7,502 nucleotides of DNA, from contig JAKSMH010000040.1 in the NCBI GenBank assembly GCA_024400715.1, forward strand, positions 1 to 7,502, in the 5' to 3' direction. The notes below the pieces were generated by a model. It worked only from the letters and a program-made list of their open reading frames with translations, did not search any database and was not told the DNA's origin. This document shows positions 1 through 7,355 of this stretch, piece by piece (within the stretch, counting starts at the first letter, position 1; every line of letters begins with the position of its first letter). Both the position numbers and the translations under genes were made by a program. The stretch is from Bacteroidales bacterium. Its GTDB lineage: Bacteria; Bacteroidota; Bacteroidia; Bacteroidales; WCHB1-69.

Positions 1-1110
1 GCCGATAACGGTGGCACGGTGGGGATCGCATAAAATAATCTGAGCTCCCATTTCCTGCAGTTTATCGACAAAGAACAAACGGCTTTCGAACATTTTTTGA
101 TGGATTAACACGCTACCTCTCGCCTGAATCGCCGTCACCAAGGCGATACTGATTAGGTCGGGAGTGAAACCCGGCCACGGTGCGTCAGCGATAGTCAAGA
201 TAGAACCGTCCATATTGGTTTCAATCTCGTAGGTTTTATGTTTCGGAATATAGATATCGTCGCCACGTTTTTCAAAACGTACACCCAATTTCGAAAAGGT
301 ATAGGGAATGATACCCAGGTGTTGGAAAGCACAATCCTTAATCGTGATTTCAGAACCGGTGATGGCAGCCATTCCCATAAAGCTTCCGACCTCGATCATA
401 TCGGGGAGGATACGGTGTTGGCAGCCGTGCAATTCATCTACACCTTCAATGGTCAGCAGGTTGGAGCCGATGCCGCTGATTTTTGCGCCCATATTGTTCA
501 GCATCGTGCAAAGTTGATACAGATACGGTTCGCAGGCGGCATTGAAAATGGTAGTTTTTCCCTTTGCCTTCACCGCTGCCATCACAATATTGGCCGTACC
601 TGTCACGGAGGCCTCATTCAACAACATATAAGTTCCCTGCAAAGGATTGGCAGTCAACTCGTAAATATTGTCTTCCGTCAAATTCACCGTTGCACCCAAA
701 TTGGAAAAGCCCTCGAAATGCACAGTCAAAGGTCTTCTTCCGATCTTGTCGCCACCTGGCTTGGCAGAATAGGCCTTGCCGAAACGGCCCAAAAGCGGTC
801 CCAGAATCATAATGGATGCCCGGATTGATGCCGACAATTTAATAAATTCGGGAGTTTTCAAAAAATCCAGATGTATATCCTTTGCCTTAAACTGATAAGT
901 ATCTGAATTGATGGGGGTGATTTCCACACCGATAGCGGACAAGATTTCCATTAGTCGCTGGACATCACGAATGGCCGGAACATTAGATATCGTTACAGGT
1001 TCTTCTGTCAACAGTACTGCACATAAAACTTGCAGTGCTTCGTTTTTAGCGCCCTGAGGAATAATTTCACCTTTTAATGTTCTTCCGCCCTGAATGATAA
1101 ACTTTCCCAT
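1..1110 (-). CDS. murA: UDP-N-acetylglucosamine 1-carboxyvinyltransferase MurA (C-terminus cut by window edge)
   Basis: MurA transfers the enolpyruvyl group of phosphoenolpyruvate to UDP-GlcNAc, the first committed step of peptidoglycan synthesis, in the cytoplasm. I translated this frame by hand from the ATG at 1108-1110; it stays open to base 1, giving 370 residues. Family members in this phylum run to roughly 435, so about 65 C-terminal residues are missing through the window edge, not through mutation. Visible landmarks, aligned from memory to E. coli MurA: GAKN with Lys22-Asn23, IRAS with Arg97 (E. coli Arg91), the loop GGDKIGRRP at 119-127 with Arg126 (Arg120), LPDMIEVG near 235-242, PWPGFTPD with Asp318 (Asp305), and FESRLFFVDKL with Arg344 (Arg331). 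The usual catalytic loop Cys115 is replaced by Asp121, a naturally occurring variant linked to fosfomycin insensitivity. It lies 27 bases after the C10 peptidase gene on the same strand and is probably the distal gene of that operon. No strong Shine-Dalgarno is seen. Confidence 0.96.
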   Translation of the reverse strand, partial: MGKFIIQGGRTLKGEIIPQGAKNEALQVLCAVLLTEEPVTISNVPAIRDVQRLMEILSAIGVEITPINSDTYQFKAKDIHLDFLKTPEFIKLSASIRASIMILGPLLGRFGKAYSAKPGGDKIGRRPLTVHFEGFSNLGATVNLTEDNIYELTANPLQGTYMLLNEASVTGTANIVMAAVKAKGKTTIFNAACEPYLYQLCTMLNNMGAKISGIGSNLLTIEGVDELHGCQHRILPDMIEVGSFMGMAAITGSEITIKDCAFQHLGIIPYTFSKLGVRFEKRGDDIYIPKHKTYEIETNMDGSILTIADAPWPGFTPDLISIALVTAIQARGSVLIHQKMFESRLFFVDKLQEMGAQIILCDPHRATVIG

Positions 1111-1137
1111 AATGTTTAAGATAAATTTGACAAAAAA

Positions 1138-2385
1138 TTATTTTTCAGCCACTTTACCTGTGGACAATGTAGATTTAACTTCTTCATAATAAGAAGGATA
1201 AATATTAATAATCATTCTTTCCAGATGATTCCAATTATAATTAAGCTTTGACACTTTTGTCACCAAATCATCAATAGAATACCAGCCGTTGGCTTCGCCG
1301 TCATAGCCCCAGTTGAAATGGAACATATCGGTATTGGCGTTATAGCCATCGCATACGTATGCGTGACCGCATTCCGCGAATTTATTCACTGCCAACGAAG
1401 CGCTGGCATACAATACAGGGCAGCCGCATTTGATTTCCTCAATGATCATCGCCTTCCAGCTTTTGGTTCCATAGCTTGAACGCAACTTTCTTTCCGCCTT
1501 GTCGCTAAAGCCGAAAGTGGCCACAAAACCATCACGGGCCTTATCGGGCCAGGCAAATGACTGACAACCGTACATCTTGGAAGCATAGCAATAATGCATT
1601 CCGGCAGACAAACCGCAGTCACGCATCAGGCGGGAAATCATCAATCTTTCTTTTTCGAAAGAAGGGGACTTTGCCTTCAAAGTATCAGTCATTCTATCCC
1701 AATAATATTGTTCGCCAGTATAGGGAGAAGTCAGGGGATACTTCCAATAACGGATGATTTGTGCCATAGCGGTAGCCACGCAGCCGGTAGGGCATTTTCG
1801 AATACTGCCGCATGCGCATTTATCCACGGTTTCGATCACCAGGAAATTATAGCCGTCACACACTTTCGGGTAAGCACGTGTTTGTCCCCAAGCACTTGTC
1901 AACAAAGGACCATAAACACCGCCTTGCTGGGGAAATTTCAGTTTGTCATCCGCCTTGAGCAAATCGGACCATTCGCTGGTCACAAAATTTTTATATTCCG
2001 CTTCATTGATGGCGTAATTGATTTGTGCGCAACATTTTTCCAGGAAGATATTCATACCGGGAGAAACCTCGTCACTGGGCTGATTCAAAGCGGAAACGCC
2101 GCCCGTGCGATAGCGATAGCCGATAACCGCCTTACAGCTTTTCACGCCCGTCAAAAGAACGGAAGCATTATTCTTAAAAATCACCTCATAAATTAACGTA
2201 TGTCCGTTTTGCTTGTATTCGTGAACCACACGCACATTCTGCATAGAATAATCTTGTGTACCTTCGCGCGGTGCCATATAATGCACGGCCGCCCGTTTTG
2301 CCTCATCGGCAGTAACGAACCGCTGAGCCCAAAGCGACAAGCAAAGGCAAGTCAACAAGCATACTATTACGAGACGTTTCATCAT
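1138..2385 (-). CDS. Secreted C10 (streptopain-type) cysteine peptidase
   Basis: This 415-residue protein matches family C10 papain-like cysteine peptidases (SpeB of Streptococcus, interpain of Prevotella), exported proenzymes that cleave host or dietary proteins. A signal peptide covers residues 1-20, hydrophobic and ending SLWA before Gln21. Residues about 22-150 would be the inhibitory propeptide (VTADEAKRAA near its start fits). The mature domain carries the nucleophile Cys202 in CPTGCVATAMAQIIRYWKYP and the catalytic His341 in CGHAYVCDGYN. The FHFNWGYDG motif at 355-363 follows, with Asn358-Trp359, then GWYSIDDL. Length is close to SpeB (398). The mature part is unusually rich in cysteine (176, 190, 192, 198, 257, 266, 274, 320, 322, 339, 345 besides the nucleophile). 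No type IX secretion C-terminal domain is evident, so it may stay periplasmic or be released by another route. Its ATG starts 3 bases after the phosphofructokinase stop, implying cotranscription and possibly translational coupling. Substrate is unknown. Confidence 0.93.
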   Translation of the reverse strand: MMKRLVIVCLLTCLCLSLWAQRFVTADEAKRAAVHYMAPREGTQDYSMQNVRVVHEYKQNGHTLIYEVIFKNNASVLLTGVKSCKAVIGYRYRTGGVSALNQPSDEVSPGMNIFLEKCCAQINYAINEAEYKNFVTSEWSDLLKADDKLKFPQQGGVYGPLLTSAWGQTRAYPKVCDGYNFLVIETVDKCACGSIRKCPTGCVATAMAQIIRYWKYPLTSPYTGEQYYWDRMTDTLKAKSPSFEKERLMISRLMRDCGLSAGMHYCYASKMYGCQSFAWPDKARDGFVATFGFSDKAERKLRSSYGTKSWKAMIIEEIKCGCPVLYASASLAVNKFAECGHAYVCDGYNANTDMFHFNWGYDGEANGWYSIDDLVTKVSKLNYNWNHLERMIINIYPSYYEEVKSTLSTGKVAEK

Positions 2386-2388
2386 ATA

Positions 2389-3624
2389 TTAATTTTGAGG
2401 GATCACGATAGGAAATTCGTGGGTAAACTCCATACGATATGGGGCACCGATGATGTTGGTCAAGAAATCGACGTACTGGTCGGTGAACATAAATTCATTG
2501 GGATTGTAATAATTGGAAGGCAGCGGGAAATTGCCGATATTGCCCATATCGATAGCGTCGGTATGGAATTCTTCCAATTCATTATAAGGCACGATATCAC
2601 GCATCACGGGCATTTTTCCATATTCTTCGCGAAGCAGCAAATCCACCACCTTATCGGCCAAGGTAGAAGTCAAGCGGCGGTCATATTCGTAGCATTTGCC
2701 TGCACGAGGGATATAACCTGAAATCTGGCCACGAGCTTCAACGCCCAACTTTTTACCGATTTCGGAAGCGATAACACCACTGATACCACCGAAGCGAGGA
2801 TGTCCGTATTCGTCCAAATCGGGGCTTGCGTAAACCATATCCAGACATTCCTTTTCCTCGTTCCACCACCTCACGCCTTCGGAAACAGCGATAATCAGGC
2901 TGCGTTTTTTAGAGCGCATAAACTGCTCTTTCACGTGTTCGAAGAAAAAGTCCTTGCGTTCCTTGGTCATTTCCACTTCAGGCACCAATGCGACTTGGGC
3001 GCCACCGAAGACAGCGGTACCGGTCAACCAGCCGGCATCACGACCCATCACTTCGAGCACCATAATACGCTGGTGTGATTCGTTGGTGGTATGCAGTTTG
3101 CTGGTCAGTTTCTTGATTGCCATTGCTCCAGAAGGAAATCCCGGGCACAATACCGTTTCGTATTGTTGGCCTTGATAATGATGAATAGAACGCGTACGCA
3201 GGTCGTTGTCGATAGTTTTGGGGAAGCCGATGACCGGAATACCATATTTTTCATACATTTTCTTAGCCGCGCCGTTGGTGTCGTCGCCACCGATAGTCAC
3301 CAAGACATCGATTTTATATCTTTCGATATTGCGTAAGATCTGTTGAGAACGGTCTTCTGGATTTTTCTTACTTGGGAAAGGATTGGTACGGCTTGACAGC
3401 AAAGCGGTGCCACCATAAATTCCGTTGTATGGAATATTGGTCAAATCCACCACGTCGCCATCGCCGAGCAGGCCTTTCCAGCCGCGCAAGATACCATACA
3501 CCTTAAAACCCAACATAGAAGCACGATTTCTAACGGCTTCGATACTTGAATTGATGGCTGGAGTATCGCCACCACCAGACAAAATGGCCAATGTTTTACC
3601 GGCAAATATTTTTTCTTCTCTCAT
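2389..3624 (-). CDS. 6-phosphofructokinase, probably pyrophosphate-dependent
   Basis: A 411-residue member of the PFK-A superfamily, which phosphorylates fructose 6-phosphate to fructose 1,6-bisphosphate in cytosolic glycolysis. The N-terminal phosphate-donor loop is SGGGDTPAIN (16-25). The donor-discriminating motif reads GGDDT (112-116), and the catalytic loop reads PKTIDND (135-141) with catalytic Asp139. Substrate-binding EVMGRDAGWLTG is at 191-202, SEGV with Glu249 at 248-251, and GYIPRAG at 303-309. ATP-dependent enzymes usually have Gly where this protein has Asp115 (E. coli Gly104) and Gly where it has Lys136 (E. coli Gly124). The Asp plus Lys pair is the textbook signature of pyrophosphate-dependent enzymes, which are reversible and often not allosteric. 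Donor choice is therefore inferred from two residues and not proven. The gene lies 24 bases after the DUF4197 lipoprotein gene and 3 bases before the C10 peptidase gene, with no promoter of its own visible. Confidence 0.94.
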   Translation of the reverse strand: MREEKIFAGKTLAILSGGGDTPAINSSIEAVRNRASMLGFKVYGILRGWKGLLGDGDVVDLTNIPYNGIYGGTALLSSRTNPFPSKKNPEDRSQQILRNIERYKIDVLVTIGGDDTNGAAKKMYEKYGIPVIGFPKTIDNDLRTRSIHHYQGQQYETVLCPGFPSGAMAIKKLTSKLHTTNESHQRIMVLEVMGRDAGWLTGTAVFGGAQVALVPEVEMTKERKDFFFEHVKEQFMRSKKRSLIIAVSEGVRWWNEEKECLDMVYASPDLDEYGHPRFGGISGVIASEIGKKLGVEARGQISGYIPRAGKCYEYDRRLTSTLADKVVDLLLREEYGKMPVMRDIVPYNELEEFHTDAIDMGNIGNFPLPSNYYNPNEFMFTDQYVDFLTNIIGAPYRMEFTHEFPIVIPQN

Positions 3625-3648
3625 AATTATGTATTTTTCAATTATCTA

Positions 3649-4374
3649 TTATCTATTTCCAAAAACGACATATAAATCATCCGTCAGACGATATTCTTCG
3701 AAACCACGCACCAGACCTTCGTATTCGGCCATTTCGGAATAAACGCCCTTCATCATCTCATTAGTCACATACTGAGGCAAATTAAAGTAAACGTGCTGTT
3801 GGGTAGCGGCATAATAATCCTCCACCAATTGGTCCCATTCTGCCATAATTCCAGCGTTGACGAGTTTAACGCGAACGGGCGATAAAAGGGATTCGGTGAT
3901 GGACGAGCTCATATTGGTTTTGAAATAATCGGTCAAGGCATCGCTGCTTGACGAGGACAAAATAGCCTGCGGATCGATATAGGAAATATTATTGCGTGCC
4001 GTGGCACAAGCGTTGGTGATGTCGCCACCGCAAGCTTCTGCCGCGCGATTGACGTGGGCTATCATCGTATCCAGCAGGTCACCATCGCCCAGCAACACCA
4101 ATTCCACAGCCATATCCGACAATTCCATAGGCCATTCAATACGATATTTGCCATCTTTATAGGTGTTAAAACCATAACCGAGACTTTGGTCCAAGGAATT
4201 TGCGGGACAAAGATTTCCGACGGCATATTCGGTTGACAATTCCAGGCAATCCGAAAAAGCCAATTCTATTTGAGTCTTAGTCAATAATTTCTTGACATAT
4301 TTACCTGAAGTATCCTCGCAAGATGAGAAAAGGAAGGCCAAAGCCACCACGCATAATATCTGCAGTTTTTTCAT
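3649..4374 (-). CDS. DUF4197-family lipoprotein
   Basis: A 241-residue protein that I recognise as resembling DUF4197, a family of unknown function common in Bacteroidota and Proteobacteria. The N-terminus is a lipoprotein signal: Lys2-Lys3, a hydrophobic core, then LFSSC with the lipidation Cys19. Acidic residues Glu20-Asp21 directly after the cysteine recall the surface-export signals of Bacteroidota lipoproteins, but this is a weak hint. Family-like stretches are the LLGDGDLLDTMIAHVNRAAE segment (94-113), the DALTDYFKTN segment (145-154) with its helical continuation, and LPQYVTNEMMKGVYSEMAEYE (within 199-219). The mature protein appears mostly alpha-helical with no catalytic motif I can name. 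The gene is the first of a probable four-gene operon and is preceded 26 bases upstream by a Bacteroides-type -7 box. It ends in tandem stops (TAA TAG). An envelope-associated role is inferred only from the lipobox. Confidence 0.85.
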   Translation of the reverse strand: MKKLQILCVVALAFLFSSCEDTSGKYVKKLLTKTQIELAFSDCLELSTEYAVGNLCPANSLDQSLGYGFNTYKDGKYRIEWPMELSDMAVELVLLGDGDLLDTMIAHVNRAAEACGGDITNACATARNNISYIDPQAILSSSSSDALTDYFKTNMSSSITESLLSPVRVKLVNAGIMAEWDQLVEDYYAATQQHVYFNLPQYVTNEMMKGVYSEMAEYEGLVRGFEEYRLTDDLYVVFGNR

Positions 4375-4400
4375 AATATAGATTTTATCACAATAAACTG

Positions 4401-4431
4401 CAAAGATACTATTTTTTTTGAAACGAAGAAA
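4401..4431 (-). promoter_or_regulatory. Bacteroidota-type sigma70 promoter for the DUF4197-pfk-C10-murA operon
   Basis: On the minus strand, TATCTTTG at 4408-4401 matches the Bacteroides -7 consensus TAnnTTTG exactly. Nineteen bases upstream is TTTC (4431-4428), three of four bases of the -33 TTTG element. The spacer contains an A8 run. The -7 box ends 26 bases before the lipoprotein ATG, giving a short leader of roughly 20 bases. The match to the -7 box is seen directly; promoter activity is inferred. Confidence 0.65.
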
Positions 4432-4479
4432 TGAAGAAAAAGAAGAAATTAAGCCGCCACTGCGCTTCGGTGGGATGGC
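4432..4479 (-). terminator. Possible intrinsic terminator after guanylate kinase
   Basis: Just downstream of the guanylate kinase stop, the minus strand can fold into a hairpin. GCC and CCAC (4479-4477, 4473-4470) pair with GTGG and GGC (4460-4457, 4455-4453), separated by a small asymmetric internal loop, around a 9-base loop. A pyrimidine-rich stretch with many T residues follows (4452-4432), though it is not a clean T run. Position between a stop codon and a new promoter supports the call; the imperfect stem keeps confidence moderate. Confidence 0.45.
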
Positions 4480-4488
4480 GACATTTCC

Positions 4489-5055
4489 TTATCGATTAAG
4501 GAATGCCCCGATTTTATCCACGGCTTCCTGCTGGGCCTCTTCCAAAATGTCGTTCACGATTACCAAGTCGAATTTCGGAGCGAAAGAAAGCTCAAATTCC
4601 GCCTTATTCAAGCGCTTGGTGATAGATTCCAATGTTTCGGTACCTCTGCCGTGCAAGCGTTCTTTCAGGGCCTCCATCGTAGGCGGTTTGATAAACACCG
4701 ACAAAGCCCGGTCACCATACAACTTTTTGATATTCAGTCCGCCCACGACATCCACGTCAAAAATCACGTGGCCGCCGGCATTCCAAATGCGTTCCACTTC
4801 GGATTTCAGCGTCCCGTAAAACTGATTGGGATAGACTTCCTGCCATTCCAAAAACTCATCGGCGGCAATCTTCTGTTTGAAATCTTCCACGGACAAAAAA
4901 TAATAGTCCTTACCATTCTGTTCCTGTCCACGAACAGCCCGACTGGTGGCGGAAATTGAAAATTCCAACAATGGTTGCTGTTGCAGCAAATGTTTGACAA
5001 TGGACGTTTTGCCGGCACCCGACGGGGCTGAAACTATCACTAATTTTCCTTTCAT
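4489..5055 (-). CDS. gmk: Guanylate kinase
   Basis: Guanylate kinase phosphorylates GMP to GDP with ATP, a cytosolic step needed for GTP, dGTP and (p)ppGpp supply. The 188-residue length is normal for the family. The P-loop is APSGAGKTS (10-18) with Lys16; the alanine in place of the usual first glycine is common in this phylum. The GMP-binding region follows: SISATSR with Arg39, Arg42 in the R-x-x-R pair, the GKDYYF segment at 48-53, Glu70 in the FLEW stretch, and YGT at 80-82. The FDVDVVGG segment (99-106) carries the conserved acidic pair. The lid region includes the HGRGTE stretch (135-140) and Arg148. The ATG is 45 bases after the dipeptidyl peptidase stop, with no recognisable promoter between them, so it is probably read from the upstream transcript. 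A possible terminator follows it. In many Bacteroidota gmk sits beside a yicC-type gene and nadD; that arrangement is not seen here. Confidence 0.97.
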   Translation of the reverse strand: MKGKLVIVSAPSGAGKTSIVKHLLQQQPLLEFSISATSRAVRGQEQNGKDYYFLSVEDFKQKIAADEFLEWQEVYPNQFYGTLKSEVERIWNAGGHVIFDVDVVGGLNIKKLYGDRALSVFIKPPTMEALKERLHGRGTETLESITKRLNKAEFELSFAPKFDLVIVNDILEEAQQEAVDKIGAFLNR

Positions 5056-5100
5056 ACGCTAAGAATTGATTTTTTTGACGTGGAGCGTCACAAGCCGTTT

Positions 5101-7320
5101 CTACAGATTCTCCAAAATATAATTCGTAAGTTTGGTATAAAGATGAGCCCTGGTATTTCCACCCATAATAAAGTGGTTTTTATTGGGATAGAAGAATTGG
5201 TCATACTGTTTTCCTGCCAAATTCAACGCCGTTACCAAATCCATCGCATTCTGGAAATGAACGTTGTCGTCGGCCGTACCGTGAACCAATAGATATTTAG
5301 TATTCAAATCTTTGGCGAAAGTAATGGGCGAATTTTGGTCATAGCCGTCGGGATTTTCCTGAGGGGTTTGCAGGAAGCGTTCGGTATAGATGTTGTCGTA
5401 ATAGCGCCAATTGGTGACGGGAGCTACGGAAATGGCCATTTTGAAAGTCTTGTCGCTTTTGAAAGCGGAGAGAGCCGACAGGTAGCCACCGAAGCTCCAA
5501 CCCCAAATTCCCACGCGATTCGCGTCCACATACGGCAAAGTCTTGAGGTAATGGGCTGTGGCGATTTGGTCAATGGCTTCGTAATGCCCCATATTTTTGT
5601 AAACGCATTTTCTAAACGCATCGCCACGGGCATTGGTGCCACGACCATCCACGCAGACCACGATATAGCCCTTCTGCGTCAGCATTTGATACCAGGCAAA
5701 ATCCTGGGCACGAGAATAGGCGTTATCCACTTCCTGCGAACCGGGACCACCGTAAACGTACATCAGGACGGGATACTTTTTATTGGCATCAAAATTGAGC
5801 GGTTTGAGCATCCAGCCATTTAAGCTGATGTCCTCTTCCGTGGTGAAAGAAAACAATTCTTTTTTCGCAAAGCCATAATCCTGCATACGCTGTTTCAGTT
5901 TGGCATTGTCTTCCAACACACGCAACTGCTTGCCATCGGCTTTATGGATAGTATAAACGGCAGGTGTCTGGCTATTGGAATAGACATTGCGGTAATAGTG
6001 GGCATTGGAACTGAACGAAACGCTGTTCCAGCCATCACCGGAAGTGAGCATTCTCTTCTTTTTTCCATCAAAGTTGACGACATATAAATCACGATTCAAA
6101 ACGTGCGACTCATTGGAGAGATAATAAACCAGCTTTGCCTTTTGATCGACAGCAGCGATGGAAGCCACTTCCCATTGACCTTGCGTCAGCTGCGTGATTT
6201 TGCCGCCAAATTCCACTTTATAAATATGATTATAACCATCTCTTTCCGAAGTCACCATCATCGTTTTATTATCATCCAAGAAATAATAATCATCCGAAAT
6301 TTCGAGCCAGCATTTATTTTCATCCGTAAAGACCACATCCATCTGCTTCGTCAAAGTATTATAACGGACAAAGTCAAGATGACTTTGATGGCGGTTCATC
6401 TTCAGCGTGATTAAGTCGGTACTGTTGGGAAGCCAATAAATACGCGGATAATAGCCGTCAAATTTCTTATCGAAATCCAGACGAGTCATAGTGGCCGTTG
6501 GCAAATCGTAAATCATCACATCGACCACCGAATTGTCTTCACCGGCCTTAGGGTATTTGTAGCGATATTCGTCAGGATAAAGCTCGCCCCACATCACCAT
6601 AGAAAACTCCTTTACCTGACTTTCGTTGAAGCGCAAAAAGGCGATTTTCGTGCCATCGGGCGACCATTGGAAGTATTGGGCCTGACTGAGTTCTTCCTCA
6701 TAAACCCAATCTGCCATTCCGTTTAAGATGTGATTTCTTTTCCCGTCAAAAGTAAGTTGCGTTTCCTTTTTAGAATTTAAATCCACGATGAAGATATTGT
6801 TGTCGCGGACGAAAGCCACCTTGCTTCCATCATTAGAAAAAGTGGCGAAACTCTGCTTGGACTTGTCCATATCGGACAAAGGATAAATGATTTGGGCGGT
6901 TTTATCGTAAACGTAATAATACGCTTTGGTTGACCGACGATAAATTTCCTCCTCTTGAACTGCCAAAAGGATTTTCTGTTCGGAATTGTCAAAAACATAA
7001 TCGTCAACATCCTCCAATTTCAATTTTTGATTTGACCACGCCGGGATGTTCAAAGTAGGTAGAACCACTTCGGACATTTCGCCTTTTTCGAAACTAAATT
7101 TCATAATGCCGGCCAAGCCCATCACACTATATTCGTTGCCGTTGGGTACAAGATTATAGCCAGGAACATTTTTAGGATAGAACAGATATTTAGTCCAAAT
7201 ATCTTCAACTGTAATTTGTTTTTGAGCGTTCAACACAAATGGAAAAACTATCAAGAAAAAACAAAATATTTTTTTCAATAGAGACGGACCAACTCTTTGA
7301 TCAAGACAACGATTATTCAT
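5101..7320 (-). CDS. Dipeptidyl peptidase IV (family S9B), exported
   Basis: DPP IV removes X-Pro or X-Ala dipeptides from peptide N-termini in the periplasm, feeding peptide-using metabolism in Bacteroidota. The longest frame begins at 7371 (756 codons; numbering here is from that ATG), but a promoter -7 box at 7348-7355 lies inside it. I therefore prefer the ATG at 7320 (Met18, 739 residues); ATG at 7326 is also possible. The signal peptide is about residues 18-49, with core IFCFFLIVFPFVLNA. A beta-propeller follows, containing DWVYEEE (221-227), whose Glu225-Glu226 anchor the substrate amino terminus. The alpha/beta-hydrolase domain has Tyr540 in VYGGPGSQ (oxyanion), nucleophile Ser626 in GWSFGGY, Asp701 in HGTADDNVHFQ and His733 in NKNHF. 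All catalytic residues are intact and the length is typical. The gene precedes gmk by 45 bases. Confidence 0.96.
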   Translation of the reverse strand: MNNRCLDQRVGPSLLKKIFCFFLIVFPFVLNAQKQITVEDIWTKYLFYPKNVPGYNLVPNGNEYSVMGLAGIMKFSFEKGEMSEVVLPTLNIPAWSNQKLKLEDVDDYVFDNSEQKILLAVQEEEIYRRSTKAYYYVYDKTAQIIYPLSDMDKSKQSFATFSNDGSKVAFVRDNNIFIVDLNSKKETQLTFDGKRNHILNGMADWVYEEELSQAQYFQWSPDGTKIAFLRFNESQVKEFSMVMWGELYPDEYRYKYPKAGEDNSVVDVMIYDLPTATMTRLDFDKKFDGYYPRIYWLPNSTDLITLKMNRHQSHLDFVRYNTLTKQMDVVFTDENKCWLEISDDYYFLDDNKTMMVTSERDGYNHIYKVEFGGKITQLTQGQWEVASIAAVDQKAKLVYYLSNESHVLNRDLYVVNFDGKKKRMLTSGDGWNSVSFSSNAHYYRNVYSNSQTPAVYTIHKADGKQLRVLEDNAKLKQRMQDYGFAKKELFSFTTEEDISLNGWMLKPLNFDANKKYPVLMYVYGGPGSQEVDNAYSRAQDFAWYQMLTQKGYIVVCVDGRGTNARGDAFRKCVYKNMGHYEAIDQIATAHYLKTLPYVDANRVGIWGWSFGGYLSALSAFKSDKTFKMAISVAPVTNWRYYDNIYTERFLQTPQENPDGYDQNSPITFAKDLNTKYLLVHGTADDNVHFQNAMDLVTALNLAGKQYDQFFYPNKNHFIMGGNTRAHLYTKLTNYILENL

Positions 7321-7347
7321 ATACATATTACGAATCATTTTGATTTG

Positions 7348-7355
7348 CAAAGATA
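7348..7355 (-). promoter_or_regulatory. Bacteroidota -7 promoter box for the DPP IV gene
   Basis: TATCTTTG on the minus strand matches TAnnTTTG exactly and is followed by CA, as at the second promoter at 4401. No convincing -33 TTTG is found 19-21 bases upstream. The box ends 27 bases before the ATG at 7320, nearly the same spacing as at the DUF4197 promoter (26). That similarity favours the 7320 start over the ones at 7371 and 7338. Confidence 0.6.

Noticed and set aside
238..828. 196-codon open frame on the plus strand
   Set aside because: It lies wholly antisense to murA, whose translation shows conserved family motifs throughout; the plus-strand product has no recognisable domain.
1116..1123. 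TATCTTAA upstream of murA as a -7 promoter box
   Set aside because: It differs from TAnnTTTG at two positions, lies only 5 bases before the ATG, and has no -33 element at the right spacing.
1594..2196. 200-codon open frame on the plus strand
   Set aside because: Antisense to the C10 peptidase gene; no start context, domain or promoter supports it.
2200..2721. 173-codon open frame on the plus strand
   Set aside because: It spans the C10/PFK junction in antisense and shadows conserved PFK codons.
5076..5090. Hairpin TGACG-tggag-CGTCA between DPP IV and gmk as a terminator
   Set aside because: The stem is only 5 base pairs, and on the minus strand it is followed by A residues, not T, so it would not act as an intrinsic terminator for DPP IV.
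5335..5823. 162-codon open frame on the plus strand
   Set aside because: Antisense to the hydrolase domain of DPP IV, including the catalytic serine region; a shadow frame.
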